The position numbers and the translations under genes were made by a program. Under the pieces are notes generated by a model. It did no database searches. It was given only the letters and a program-made list of their open reading frames with translations, and had not been told where the DNA came from. Source: Magicicada septendecula (taxonomy: Eukaryota > Arthropoda > Insecta > Hemiptera > Cicadidae). Taken from it: a stretch of 64,000 nt of DNA. Shown one piece after another: positions 10,535-21,600 of the stretch. The stretch is from contig CM068373.1 of NCBI GenBank assembly GCA_034769895.1, positions 25,444,120 through 25,508,119 on the forward strand. Direction: 5' to 3'. Within the stretch, counting starts at the first letter, position 1. Every line of letters begins with the position of its first letter.

Positions 10535-10726
10535 CCTTCGCCATCTTGTTTCTGGTGAAGTATTTGTGTGTTGGCTTCTGGATGTTATTAAGGTAGTTTG
10601 TTGGTTTTTGGTCCTTCAAAGTTGCATTATTGTGTGTGGTTGTGGTATCTGTTTTTGTATTTTGTGTATTTTCGATGTTGAGTGCTTTGAATATTGTGTC
10701 ATGTTTTGTATTGATTTGTATTTGTT

Positions 10727-11182
10727 TTGGTATTAATTCAAAAACGTTATTTTGAACACCTAAATGCATACAAAAAACTAAATATATATAAATCCAATTT
10801 AGCCACATATGCAATAAACACAGGACATGAATTCCCAGACATAACCAATGTAACACTAATAAAACATATACCACACAAAGGCACCATAATGAACATTTGG
10901 GAAAATTTACAGATTTACAAACATAAAACACAAAACAAATTAATACCAGAACAAATACAAATCAATACAAAACATGACACAATATTCAAAGCACTCAACA
11001 TCGAAAATACACAAAATACAAAAACAGATACCACAACCACACACAGTAATGCAACTTTGAAGGACCAAAAACCAACAAACTACCTTAATAACATCCAGAA
11101 GCCAACACACAAATACTTCACCAGAAACAAGATGGCGAAGGCTGAAGATGGGAGAACAAGATCTCCCGAAACATGTTCCTAA
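10727..11182 (+). CDS. Penelope-like GIY-YIG C-terminal fragment
   Basis: A 151-residue frame. RYFEHLNAYKK is the R...E-H part of a GIY-YIG nuclease. It is followed by SNLATYAINTGHEFPDI and KGTIMNIWENLQIYKHK, the usual downstream order (N-A-H-I, then a glutamate-containing helix) of the Penelope-like endonuclease. The end is low-complexity N/T-rich. The GIY and YIG strands and the whole reverse transcriptase are missing, because the inverted arm begins where they should be. The first few residues belong to the junction. The piece is not functional. Confidence 0.75.
   Translation: MVLIQKRYFEHLNAYKKLNIYKSNLATYAINTGHEFPDITNVTLIKHIPHKGTIMNIWENLQIYKHKTQNKLIPEQIQINTKHDTIFKALNIENTQNTKTDTTTTHSNATLKDQKPTNYLNNIQKPTHKYFTRNKMAKAEDGRTRSPETCS
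11142..11172 (+). ncRNA. Hammerhead ribozyme-like core, right arm
   Basis: CUGAAGA, stem II GGGAGA/UCUCCC, GAAAC, then AUGUU and CC. All invariant core boxes are present. It sits at the 3' end of the Penelope-like fragment, where such motifs are known to occur. Confidence 0.68.
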
Positions 11183-11230
11183 AGGAAAAAAGTATATCTT
11201 GAGGTAAATTTAGTTATAAATATTATAGTA

Positions 11231-12060
11231 ATATATATATAGCAACAGAACGGGATGTAAGTTTCATATAATAATACTAATGCTATAACATATTTTCTGA
11301 CGTATATAGGCATGTCAAAAATTAATTTTCTTTTCTTTGTAAAGTAGTCATAAGTTTTGAACCAAGCTATGTTTAAAAAAGTATGATATGTCAAAATGTC
11401 CACAATTAGAAACCTAATAATTAAATAGATCATATTCCATTGCTTTTTCGCCAAGAGTGGGAGATTTCCGTTAGGAGTAGAATACCTATGGTGGGTATTC
11501 TGAGTACTAACGCGAGAACACTTCAAGAATTGTGTAAGCCTAATACACGATCTATTTATACCCAGTTTTGATCACTGAGATTAAGAGTATTCAAGGTATA
11601 AACAATAACAGTCCCATATCGCAGTGGGTGTGTGCCGAAACGTGGATATTCAGCGTTAGTGATCTTCCGCCGACGCGCAGAGTAGCAGCGAGCTGAACGC
11701 CTGGTGTCTACGTAACATTTGGAATTCTACGCACAAGTAACTTACATGCAAAACAAGCCACTAGACTCATCTGTTGAAAGAGCATTCTTTATTAAACAAT
11801 TTTATATTATAAAGCCGTAAGACAAAAGTAAATTTTTATGTGTTAATGCATTAAATTTTCCTGCCTCCAGATATAGACTTTGTTGTAGTAATTTCAAATT
11901 AACCTATCTATGCAGTTATAATTTGTATCGTTGCGATACACACACATACACACACAGACATTTATAACACTTTTTGCTACAGTCTATTTCTTGATACGTA
12001 TATAATAAGCTATTTTTAATATTTATAATTACATTTTTTGCAGTCTCCAGATCGCTATTA
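11231..12060. other. Gene-free AT-rich spacer
   Basis: Between the two Penelope-like clusters. A 115-codon minus frame at 11179-11526 is hydrophobic but overlaps the repeat arm and lacks recognisable motifs. No other feature seen. Confidence 0.5.
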
Positions 12061-12088
12061 TGATTAACTTAAGAATTTTTATAATAAA

Positions 12089-12658
12089 ATGATACATAAA
12101 CAATTACGGAAAATAAATGGTGACAATAATAAAGTTAAAAATACAACACAATATGTCTCAGCATTATATACGAACATACTCCCCAACATATTAAAAAATG
12201 AATTTAAAAAATTATATATAAATGTTTCATTCAAGACCATAAATAATCTAAAAAATATACTTAAGCCACAAAAACCAATAACTTTGGAGGAATGTTCAGG
12301 GGTATATAGAATCCAGTGCAGTGAGTGCGATAAGTTCTATATCGGACAAACGGGGAGGAAATTTATCGAGAGATTTAAAGAACACCTACCAAAAAAGAAA
12401 CCCCAAACCACCTCATCAAATTACGCACTCCACCTAATAAACGAAAACCATAATTACACCGGATTCAAAGAGAACATGGAACCGATACATGTTTGTAATA
12501 AAGGTCATTTCCTGACTGCTTTAGAAGAGTTTGAAATATACAAGGCATCCAAAGTAAATAAACAGCAGTTACTCAACGAACAGCTATCATTTAAATACAA
12601 TAAATTATATGATACTGCGTTGATGATAAGAAATGAAACACGAACACCGGCTAGTTGA
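12089..12658 (+). CDS. Penelope-like element GIY-YIG endonuclease region
   Basis: A 189-residue frame. Residues 1-68 are the linker that follows the reverse transcriptase in Penelope-like elements (NILPNILKNEF, FKTINNLKNILKP). Residues 70-160 are a GIY-YIG nuclease: SGVYRIQCSECDKFYIGQTGR, where V-Y and Y-I-G take the GIY/YIG places, the catalytic R in FIERFKEH, then NYALHLINENH and ALEEFEIYK with its glutamate. The C-C pair between the strands is typical of the family. The frame is open, but the element lacks its RT domain, so this is a truncated copy. The first methionine is only the first in-frame one. Confidence 0.87.
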   Translation: MIHKQLRKINGDNNKVKNTTQYVSALYTNILPNILKNEFKKLYINVSFKTINNLKNILKPQKPITLEECSGVYRIQCSECDKFYIGQTGRKFIERFKEHLPKKKPQTTSSNYALHLINENHNYTGFKENMEPIHVCNKGHFLTALEEFEIYKASKVNKQQLLNEQLSFKYNKLYDTALMIRNETRTPAS

Positions 12659-12822
12659 CGATCGGAGGTCGACCGGTGCACTGAGTCGCTTTTAACGTGT
12701 TCATGTGTTTGTGTTATATGTTAATTTATTCAGTGATTTTTGTGCGTGTGTTTTTATGTATAAACAATTTAATCATTTCGACGACCCCTATGTATTAGGG
12801 GAATAATAATTTTTTACTGTAC

Positions 12823-12850
12823 CTGAAGATGGGGATTTAGTCCCTGAAAC
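12823..12850 (+). ncRNA. Hammerhead ribozyme-like core
   Basis: CUGAAGA, stem II GGGG/CCCU around AUUUAGU, GAAAC, then AUGUU. Five bases before the core (GUAC side) can pair with GUAUG after the cleavage point as helix I, two of them as G-U pairs. Stem III is ACAUGU. It lies about 165 bases beyond the stop of the GIY-YIG frame. Confidence 0.7.
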
Positions 12851-12916
12851 ATGTTGTATGTAAAAAACTGAGCTCGCATAGTTGATTATATAAGGTAAAA
12901 AATTCTTAAGTTAATT

Positions 12917-13015
12917 TATAATTACTTTACCTCAAGATGTTTTTCTCTTATGTGGAACATGTTTAGTGAATCCTATTGTTCCCATCCTCAGCCTTCTTAA
13001 TGTTGAATTTTGTCT
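12917..13015 (-). mobile_element. Penelope-like 3' end fragment
   Basis: TTACCTCAAGAT, AACATGTTTAG, then CCCATCCTCAGCCTTC repeats the order of the left palindrome arm at 10455-10540. The minus strand holds a hammerhead core at 12961-12990 with CUGAGGA intact and the GAAA box altered to UAAA, so it is probably inactive. Confidence 0.65.
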
Positions 13016-13032
13016 TTGAATTTGTCACAAGA

Positions 13033-13062
13033 TTTGAATTTGAATTTGAATTTGAATTTGAA
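13033..13062. repeat. (TTTGAA)5 microsatellite
   Basis: Five tandem copies of TTTGAA just beyond the Penelope-like fragments. Confidence 0.9.
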
Positions 13063-14333
13063 ACAAGTGAAAAAACATTTTGAGATTAAGTAATTATAAA
13101 TATAAATCATATTATATGTATATGTGTATGTTGTAATAAACAGGTTTCTTGACGGTGTTGTGAGGTTGTGATTCTTCTTTGTTTTTATTATTTAAATTAT
13201 TTTGAATTAGTTAAAGTTTGTAAAATTGTTTTAATAATGTGTAGTAACAAAAGTCTGCTGACGAATAATTCGGGTCGATTCCCTCGCAGACGCACGTTGA
13301 TAGTTGTAATTCGCCGCAGATTCTAATATTACTGAAATAAACACAAGTTATGTACTCACCATGTACTTACTGAATTCGAAGTTCTGGTTAGTCAACAAAC
13401 ACGTTAACAAGCGAATAGGTAACTCGATTCTAATATATCAGAGTCAAATGGTGCCACCTGTGGAAGTACTAATGATAATCTAACTCGTATCAGTATTGTC
13501 TATTAAATAAAAGTCGTCAACTCTATTTCTGTTACACAAATTCAATTTAATAAATTTTTTTAATAAAATTGGAATTTTTTAATTGATATTTATTACTGGC
13601 TACTTGCCTCGTTAGTCATTGACGTTATTATTTATTCGCTCTTAATCTAAGGGTAATTTAAATAATTTGATTTAAAATAAATTTTAAATATAACCTTGAA
13701 TCTTGGTCCATTAGGTTTACAAATTCTTAGTGGTTCCTTTGAGACTGCAAGATACACAACAGAAAATGTCTGCACTACTGTTTAGCACGAGTAGCTCGAA
13801 TTAATTAGTATAAACAACAATTACATTAAAAGTTCGGTAATTCTATTAATCTTCAAAATTCACAGTTAGGCTTTGTTCATCTTACATTCTAGTACATGGT
13901 TTTACAAAATTAATAGGTTTATAGTCTTCTAAATACATAAAGTTCTTTACCTAACTTGTTTCTTTAGACAATCTTTATACTCAGAAAATATACAAGTTAT
14001 ACTTTCAGTATATTTTTTCTTTAATCATTAATTATTATGTCTTGGCAGGCCTCTTTTTAAAGGTTAGATTATTACATTGTTGATTATACTTGGTGAAACT
14101 TACTCTATCTCTTCCAATATCATTCCTTATCAACTATTATATTTAATATTTATTATTATTAACATGATTCTTCAATTTATTTAGTATAATAGCTATTCTT
14201 TTTCCATTGCTCAACTAATATGCTGGTCACATTACTTTAAGTTATTTTTAAGTATAACCCATTCTACATCTTACTTATTTATGGTGTTTTCATTGGTGTC
14301 ATTTTATTTATTTTCACTTAACTAATCTATTGG
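13063..14333. other. Gene-free AT-rich region
   Basis: No frame above 60 codons with recognisable content and no clear repeat seen. Confidence 0.5.
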
Positions 14334-14381
14334 CAGAATTATCACTGTTGCACACCACTATATAAAAATATTCCGATTACC

Positions 14382-14408
14382 GCTTTCAAGCTTCACAGCT
14401 CATCGTCA
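14382..14408 (-). ncRNA. Hammerhead ribozyme-like core, strong helix I
   Basis: Minus strand: UUCCGAU, CUGACGA, stem II AGCU/AGCU with a GUGA loop, GAAA, GCGGUA, then AUCGGAA. The seven bases before the core pair perfectly with the seven after the cleavage point as helix I. The core boxes are all intact. Stem III has one mismatch relative to the sister copy. Confidence 0.68.
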
Positions 14409-14545
14409 GATCGGAAATGAACAAATAACTTAAAAATAAACCCTTCACCCCCACCCCACCACACCCTGCTCACACACAACAAGCTATAATTCAATGTCCC
14501 TTCCTCCCCTCTGAGCCCTGTCCCTCCATCCGGACAGTTACATAC

Positions 14546-14573
14546 CTGACGATGAGCTGTGAAGCTTGAAAGC
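14546..14573 (+). ncRNA. Hammerhead ribozyme-like core, right arm
   Basis: CUGACGA, stem II AGCU/AGCU, GAAAGCGCUA. Stem III is the self-complementary AGCGCU. Helix I is weaker than in the left arm because the upstream flank differs. Confidence 0.6.
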
Positions 14574-14621
14574 GCTAATCGGAATATTTTTATATAGTGG
14601 TGTGCAACAGTGATAATTCTG

Positions 14622-17600
14622 CTTGTGATTTTAACCACTAACACAACTTTCTTCATTAATCTTCATTAATCTATTGGGGAACTAGTATTTGTCAAAGTCT
14701 TTGTCTATTTGTCAGTTTACCTAATGTGTTTTCATATAACGCGGTTAGTAGATCTCCTACTGTTCATGATTTCCTTACTTTCTGCAATGCTCATAAATTT
14801 ATTTGTACCATTATTCATTTTTGATTTACTAATTGTTTTCATTAATTCACACTACTCAGCTGATTTGTTATTTCACTTGGGGTTTATTTGTATGGAACAT
14901 TTTGTGATGTTACAATATATACACACACATATGTATGTATGAATGTATATGTGTGTGTATGGTTATACAGGCTATTATACATAGGATAATAATATTAATT
15001 ATTATTTTTATGCATATTATAGTCTTATTATTTTTGTGTTATAAGATAAAATTATCCATGTTTATACATATTAATACTCATATTGTAGCATGACAGAAAA
15101 TCCATCTTATTATAAGACCAAAAAAGAAGGAAAAATAGAATATAACGTAGATTATTAAAAAACCAAACTGGCAAAAAAGAAAAAGTATTATAATAATTAA
15201 TCAAGAATAAAAGTAAAATGAAATCCGAAATTAAAAGAAGTTAAGCTTATTAAAACCAACTTAAGTGATAATCCAAATTATATAGTATATATACCCAGGT
15301 AGAATAGGAGCAGTTCAGAAAAAACCATATATAAAACAAAACCACCGAATAAAGAAAGAACTAGTAAACATATAAAAATAAAACCCCCGACAAAGTATAA
15401 CAAAGAAAAGTACAATATAGTAGAAAAAAAAGAAACTATGTAAATTAAATATAAGTAGAAATATTAGATATATGATGGAAAGTGTACAAAGATAATTTAA
15501 TTTGATTGTGAAAAAATGACAAACAATAATCCCATTTAAGTGATGTTCTTTATTCCCCAATGACTAGATAAAATGGCTAGAAATGAAATTTGGGAATATA
15601 GTGAATAGTGAGGGTAAATCCCTAAATTAAAACAAAAGACTGCATAATAATTGATTTTAATAAACTGTTTAAATAAAAACAGATGTGTTTTGTTTATGTT
15701 AGCAGTTCATTGAAATCAAAGCATTGACTGCTTAAGATTAAGTTTATTTTATTTAATATAATATCTTTATTATATTTTAATGATGTAAATTAATAATAAA
15801 CACTGTTGTAATTAAGTAAGGGCAATTTAGTTATGATTTTATTAGAATTGTATGTCAGAAAGGGTATTAGCAAACTGAAATGATAGTAAACTTTGTAATT
15901 GAACTAACATAAAAAAATGGGCCAAAAGTATCTCTCACCAACATTATAATTAGTAAATAAGTTAATGAAATTAAGTAATGAATGAAAATTGTTGAATGTA
16001 AATCACTGACCATGTATAATAAGTGTAACAACACTTAGTGAAAGTACTTATGGAATGTATAATATATTATTTGTAAAAATGCAAGTGTAATAACACTGAA
16101 GTCTAAAGAAAAGACTAAATTGAAGATAGTATTCAAATTAGCTAACCAAATCATCAAATTACTGAGAATTAAAGAACCCAAACCATAATAATTCAATCAA
16201 TGATCTTGTTCAATGATAATTAGAATCTAACATGAATTGTCAACCATTTAATGTGGAAAGAAGTAAAGTAGTTAAGGCCTACAACCAAATATACTGTAAA
16301 TATGAATTTTTGAGTTAAAAAATATTATAAAATATATCATGTGTGGTATTAAATGATGCAGAATTAAATAAGGAATTTGATTATGTAATTAGCATTTATA
16401 AGAATAAATTATAAGCAAAATGTAATTTATAATATAATGTAAAATTCAATTCTTTTGTACAACATCAAATTTGTGGCTTAAGTGTCAGCTGATTTAAAAC
16501 AATGAAAATTTACTAATAAATCAGCCAGGACCTTTTGTATGATGAAGAAAAAACGAGAGTTAATTGTTAAACGTCGAGATAAACACATCAGAACGATCTC
16601 ACGCAAATTAAAAAAGATAGAAAATATAATTTTGACAAGAACTAAACCTATAAAAAAAAGATAAATTTAAAATATGAGTTACTAACACTAAAATCAAATA
16701 AAATAAATTCAACTATTATCTTTACGAAGATTGGAAGGTAATCAAGATATTAGAACAGTCCAGGCACTAATCAGAAATTATTTAATGTGAATGTCAGCAC
16801 AACGTTATGGACGAACTATTTGAACGGGTACACTTTTAAACTACACCTATTACCGAACCCACAAAAACGGATCACTAATACAGAATAATTACACTACGAT
16901 GAAGAAAAATTAATCACTACTGCTCTGATGAGGGACACATAAAGAATCATCATTTATTCGAAGAAGAATCGACGAGAAAATCTTGGCGTAAATACGTAGC
17001 AAGAAGTCGGCCATCTTTAATGAAGTCATCTGCCTACAGGCCTCACTCAACTGTGATGACGTCAGCTTTCGCTTAGACATTTGGTTCGAAAAATTTAAAT
17101 ATTACTAAATTTTTATATTAAATATTATTTCTATTTTTGTAATTAAGAGCTTGTTAATTGTAAGAATTGTACCTTTCAGCATTACCCTTTCTCTGACTTA
17201 TGATAACAGCTAAAAGAATCTATAATTCAATGTTAATAATTTATATAAAGAAAACAATTTGCCCTGAGATATGAGTTTTCGAGCTGTGGATTAGTAATTC
17301 GATTCAAAGTCGATTAATCACAATTAGATTAATAAATTCATTTAACATTCCAATTTTGAGTTTTATTTCTTGGTGAACATATATTTAGAAGAATTTCACG
17401 TAGCACTTGAAACCTGGACTTCAAGGAAGAAGAGAATAACATCGCAAAGGAGTACAATCACTGAATAGCTGAATACCACTAATCGATTATTACATTTCAT
17501 AATCTATTTAACGCAGGAAACAAATTATTGTTATTATAACACAATAAATCAACTAAAACAGTAATTAAAAGAATTAAGGACTAATATAATAAATAAATAA

Positions 17601-17640
17601 AATAATAAATAATTAATAAATAAAGAAAAAAAAAGAAAAA
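14622..17640. other. Very AT-rich, gene-free region
   Basis: About 3 kb with frames no longer than 81 codons. The minus frame at 15315-15560 is a hydrophobic F/Y-rich chance frame. The right end may be the body of the LTR whose edge is at 17723, but I cannot place a left edge. Confidence 0.45.
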
Positions 17641-17723
17641 TATGTTTCTCTTTAATTAAATTTAAACAACATTTTTTACAAATTCATATATTTATTTTTG
17701 TAACCCATAAAAAAGGAAACGTT
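17641..17723 (+). repeat. LTR 3' edge
   Basis: Sequence ending GGAAACGTTACA directly before a primer-binding site. The CGTTACA end is shared in form with the 27412-35649 element (ATTATCGTTACA before its primer site). The left edge is not found. Confidence 0.5.
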
Positions 17724-17750
17724 ACAAAATTGGCGCCTACAACAGTGGGG
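17724..17750 (+). other. Primer-binding site relic (tRNA-Lys type)
   Basis: TTGGCGCCTACAACAGTGGG follows the LTR edge by about three bases. The lysine-tRNA type site in retroelements reads TGGCGCCCAACGTGGGGC, and this differs by a small internal insertion. No gag or pol follows, so only the start of the element remains. Confidence 0.55.
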
Positions 17751-18740
17751 CTTATTAAAGAGCGACACGAGCAAAGTATATCATTATAAACTGAAGACGA
17801 TCCCAAAGTGAATTTTACGAAACGTCAAGGAAAATTCGTATCGTTACAATATACGTCTGCTAATTATTCATGTATTAACCAATACATGTCTGAACCTGAC
17901 GATATGTTTTGTCGGAACGTAACCATGAATATTTTAAAATTATGTGTAATCAATTACCAAAACGTAAAAAATTTATTCGTCACTAGAAATTATCAAACAA
18001 CAGTTTTCTCTAATAAATTTGACCCACTCCTTATGTTGCCCAAAAATTGTCTCATTTTTTATACCTTTACTCAACTACAAGTATGAAAACTCCATTAAAA
18101 TATAAGCTGGGAACAAATTAACTTTTTAAAATTTAAAATAAGCAGCCAACTACAAAGACTATGTTTGCTTTTCCTTTTGTTAACAATAACATCGAAGGAA
18201 CAGGACACGTAAGTTAAAATATGTCTATGCCTTACCCATTCTACTAAACACTACATTCCTGGAAGAGGAAACTTTTTACACAGTGTCACTGCTGACACAT
18301 ATTTTTATCTCTAAGAACGAAGTATTCGACGAGCAAAGTTTGGTAAGAGAGGAACTTTTACCTCAACTACCAAGTTTGAGACTTGAGTAGAAACTTTTGA
18401 TTAACTCGTGTAAACGTTTCAATGTAAAAACAACAAAAAACAACCTTTTACCCTTTGTTAAACCTGTCTGAATCTGATATGATACAATTTTTCCAATGTA
18501 AAACATATTTGTCGACGTTAACGGCACCGTCAAATCCGTCGGGATGTTGTAAGTTATACGTGAAAACAATCCAGTTTGATAAACGTTTAATTGTATGGTG
18601 ACAGGCTGTATACAGAAAATCTAAAACTGCGCCATACACTTTGAGAATTTTCAGAGCCATCAGGCGGTACATATAACGGACAAATAATGATACCTACATA
18701 TGAATATTTAGCAAACACATGAAAGATTTGTTTTAAAATT
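17751..18740. other. Gene-free region beyond the LTR edge
   Basis: A 92-codon plus frame at 17808-18086 and short minus frames at 18363-18672 have no recognisable motifs. This may be decayed internal sequence of the LTR element. Confidence 0.4.
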
Positions 18741-18741
18741 A

Positions 18742-19770
18742 CAGTGGACGCCCCTTAACCGGTTATCTCCGGACCGTAGGGGGGGGGGGTTAACAAACTG
18801 GCCGGTTAAACCTAATTTTTCTTTCAAACTGAGTTTTACCTCTGCTTAAAATGTTTAAATACTGTTTACTTATATGAAAAAGAATAATATTAAATTACAA
18901 TCTATGTATTGTTTAGCAAAATACTGTAATAAGTTATGAGTAAGTCAACATTAATAAAATCCAAACACGTTAATCTAATATAACATTTTACGAAATAAAA
19001 TAATAAATACTGCTTCTAAATAATTTTTTTGCTTGTAAGTTTTCAATGAATTTTTAAAAGCGTAGTCACGTTACTTTCTCATAAACATGATATCGATAGC
19101 ATATCATGTTCGGCGTATCGCACTGCCAGCTGTAATGCTTCCAACGATTCTTTGTGACCGACTTTACCCTCACTCTCTTCTTCTTTTTAACATGATAACG
19201 TTTTTAGGCTGGGGGTCATTCCACAAAAATCGTCACCGAAAAACGTAACGCTTCCACACTTTCGATTCCCCACAGTCTAGAAATTTGATATGTAAACGCA
19301 TCAAGACAGAAATAATTGCTGCTGTCATTGAGTTTAGCAAACGTTTTAGTGAGAATAAATTTGGTTTTACATGCTCTGTTTTTGATCGTCTGTGGTTTGG
19401 AAATGATTTACCTAATCCACCAAACCTAATCCACATTATACGTTTTAAAAGTCTAAAAACATTATCATGCTTCGATGATTCGGTTTCGTCGAAATTCTTT
19501 GAATGCTTAGGTGCAAAAATAGAGAGAGAGAGAGAGTTTATAAAGAACAGTATTATATAGTATGTAACGGATTGTATTTTAGTTTATTTTCTTCTTCAAT
19601 CTCATTATTGTCAATTTCAATTTGTTGACAGAGTCAACAATCTCATCAGCCAAAGTTTCTTCATCATCCAAAGTTCCTTCATCAGCGAAAGTTTCATTTT
19701 CAACTTCATCATCACCAGTTATCTGTTCTTGTACGTGTTTCTTTTTGTGTCACTCATCACAAATAGCATC
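18742..19770 (-). mobile_element. pogo/Tigger-like DNA transposon relic
   Basis: CAGTGGACGCCCCTTAACCG at 18742 follows TA and resembles the terminal repeat of pogo-type Tc1/mariner elements (CAGTGG...CTTA/ACCGG). Minus-strand translation gives an acidic ADEGTLDDEETLADEIVDSV piece at about 19570-19730 and SLEALQLAVRYAEHD at about 19100-19160, like the C-terminal part of pogo transposases. The two pieces are separated by about 350 unrelated bases and the DDE core is not seen. The right-hand terminal repeat was not found. Confidence 0.45.
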
Positions 19771-20175
19771 AGCTATCCCACGAAATCACTTACAGTAATA
19801 ATAATTATCTCAGGTCTTCACTTGGATAAACCAGCCACTAAGCTGACTAAAAACGTAAAATAAACAAGTGCAAAAATCATGCAAGTTTTGACATGTCGCT
19901 GAGCAGTTCGTTACCGTATCAGTCAGTGTTTACGTCACAGCCAGGCGGCCAGTTACGAGTGGGCCCACAAACGGCTTACTGCACACAATCCCATATTGAT
20001 ATCCCATTTTTCAAACTGTCCAACATCTACCCTACCCTATGCCTTACGCTCTACACTCGTTACTTGATTACCTTAGCGATGTACTTTCTAAAGAATATTT
20101 CCTACTGGTAATAGTCTAGGCGGTGCTAAACACAAAATCCCGTAAGTTCCTTTTCTTCGTTTTCTTATTTTTTCT
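19771..20175. other. Gene-free interval
   Basis: No coding or repeat signal recognised. A 72-codon frame at 19893 lacks motifs. Confidence 0.4.
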
Positions 20176-20176
20176 C

Positions 20177-20325
20177 ACCTCCTCCTCCTCCTACTACTCC
20201 ACATCGGCGTCCTCCTCCTCCTCCTCCTCCTCCTCCTCCTCCTCCTCCTCCTCCTCCTCCTCCTCCTCCTTCTTCTTCTTCTTCTTCTTCTTCTTCTTCT
20301 TCTTCTTCTTCTTCTTCTTCTTTCT
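20177..20325. repeat. (CCT)n(CTT)n microsatellite
   Basis: About 60 bases of CCT followed by about 55 bases of CTT, with an impure CCT/ACT lead-in. It adjoins the 3' end of the minus-strand LINE at 20335, so on the minus strand it reads as the element's GAA/GGA-rich tail. Confidence 0.95.
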
Positions 20326-20334
20326 AAGTATGAC

Positions 20335-20690
20335 ACACTGGTGACTAGGTTCGGTTCAACTGGTTTCTCTCTTCATATTCTCTCTCTTCCTTCTCTCCCA
20401 CATATCCTCCATTCTTGATCGATGTAGCTCCTTCCTTTCGTCAGTCCAGATGCCATCTGTCCTCTTCTTGGAGGTTTCCTGAAAACCTTGGGCATTTCTT
20501 AATTTATTTTTGAGTGGCAAACAATCTTCAATGTCTTCTTGAGTAATCTGGCGTTCTTTATTGTCTGTCTTTTTTCTGGAATTCTATGTCTTTTCTGTTT
20601 CTTTGAACCACGTATTGGACATTTTGAGCTCTTGGAAGTAGTTAAAAACCATTATAACTGCCTTCTTTTGATTTTATTATTATTATTATT
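20335..20690 (-). mobile_element. LINE 3' fragment
   Basis: Minus-strand reading gives QITQEDIEDCLPLKNKL, then RTDGIWTDERKELHRSRMEDM and WERRKRENMKRE, a charged tail typical of the end of arthropod LINE reverse transcriptases (WT.ER..LH..RM..YWE.RK). Only the last part of the element remains. Confidence 0.6.
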
Positions 20691-21184
20691 AGGAATGTTT
20701 TTATTGGAATTCTATAACTCTCAAAGCCTCCAATAGGTACAGTTGCGTTGAGGGTGAAATACAAAACAATTGCTCTTCTGTCTACTGCCTTTAAGACGCT
20801 TCACATATTATGACACACAAGCAAACGTCTATTTTAAATGAGAAATCAAGACAAAAATGGATTAATTTATTTATACGTAGGGTCTGCTCAATGTCATTTA
20901 GGCTATACATTTTTCTCTTCAAACTTACTGTTCATGACGTGTTTGGGAGTTAATAAAATGGAATAAACTATTTCACAGTATTAGGTATACGCTACTTGTT
21001 GTTTGGTCTTGTTCAGACATTCAAAATAAATATTTATTTTGTACATAAGCTATTTCAATAACTAGAGAGTTACGCTGTCAGAGTTATGCGAGACATGAGT
21101 TGAGCTACAGTTTGTCTTATAATACAAGCAACGACGTTGTGAATAAGTTGCACAAGTTCACCTTTTTTTGCGGGACCATCAGGC
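20691..21184. other. Gene-free interval
   Basis: No feature recognised. Confidence 0.4.
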
Positions 21185-21600
21185 GAACTCTTAACTGAGC
21201 AAGTAGAGAAACACGCCTAAAATTCTACAAGGCGATGGCCGTTTCTTTATGGGTCTGTGAATTGGACTTTAATGAAACACCAGGCCAGTCGTATCCAAGC
21301 GGCTGAATTGAGATTTCTCACCACGTGGCAGGGTATACTCTCCGTACTCATAAAAGAAACACATATATATGGCGGGAACTGAATATTATTCGTATATTCG
21401 ACAGGATTGGCTAGTATCGGCTGAACTGGTGAGAACATCTTTGGCGAATGTGTCGCATTCCCAAACAACTATGGAACTATAAACCGAAGGGACGGAGAGG
21501 TGTGAGACGTCCGAGGAATCGATGGAGTGACCTGCTCTAGACTCTTTGACTGTTTGAGACCGGAACAAACCATACTTGGTTTAATTTTTGCAGATGATAA
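21185..21600 (+). mobile_element. LINE 3' fragment
   Basis: Pieces such as KFYKAMAV, IQAAELRFLTT and a R-R-G-V-R-R-P-R-N-R-W segment near 21500 form the standard C-terminal order of the same LINE group. It ends with GACGATGATAATG repeats. It is closely related to 35655-35965 (shared tail ACCGGAACAAACCAT). Dead by several frame changes. Confidence 0.75.

Larger units (their letters stand above)
10443..11230. mobile_element. Penelope-like element fragments in a palindrome
   Basis: Two nearly identical arms of about 295 bases (10443-10739 and 10938-11230) face each other around a 198-base spacer. The right arm continues the GIY-YIG C-terminal frame of a Penelope-like element. The left arm is the same 3' end in the opposite direction and has replaced the upstream part of the element. 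Each arm ends with a hammerhead-like core pointing outward. Inverted partial copies joined in this way are a known habit of Penelope-like elements. Confidence 0.82.
12061..12916 (+). mobile_element. Second Penelope-like element, 5'-truncated
   Basis: Contains a GIY-YIG frame, a 3' untranslated stretch and a hammerhead-like core. A perfect 17-base inverted pair (TTAACTTAAGAATTTTT near 12062 and its complement near 12898) encloses the unit. The reverse transcriptase part is missing. Confidence 0.8.
14334..14621. mobile_element. Short inverted-repeat unit with two hammerhead motifs
   Basis: Arms 14334-14408 and 14546-14621 are almost perfect inverted copies (about 75 bases) around a 137-base spacer. 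Each arm ends inward with a hammerhead core. No coding piece is attached. The 87-codon frame on the minus strand across it is a by-product. Architecture matches the larger palindromes at 10443, 23566 and 46064. Confidence 0.72.

Noticed and set aside
10322-10558. ORF with Ser-Leu and Ile-Tyr runs
   Set aside because: It is a translation of the CT/TA microsatellite running into the palindrome arm.
11600-11660. Hammerhead-like CCGAAACGTGG
   Set aside because: No CUGANGA box upstream.
20123-20344. Serine/phenylalanine-run ORF
   Set aside because: It is a translation of the CCT/CTT microsatellite.
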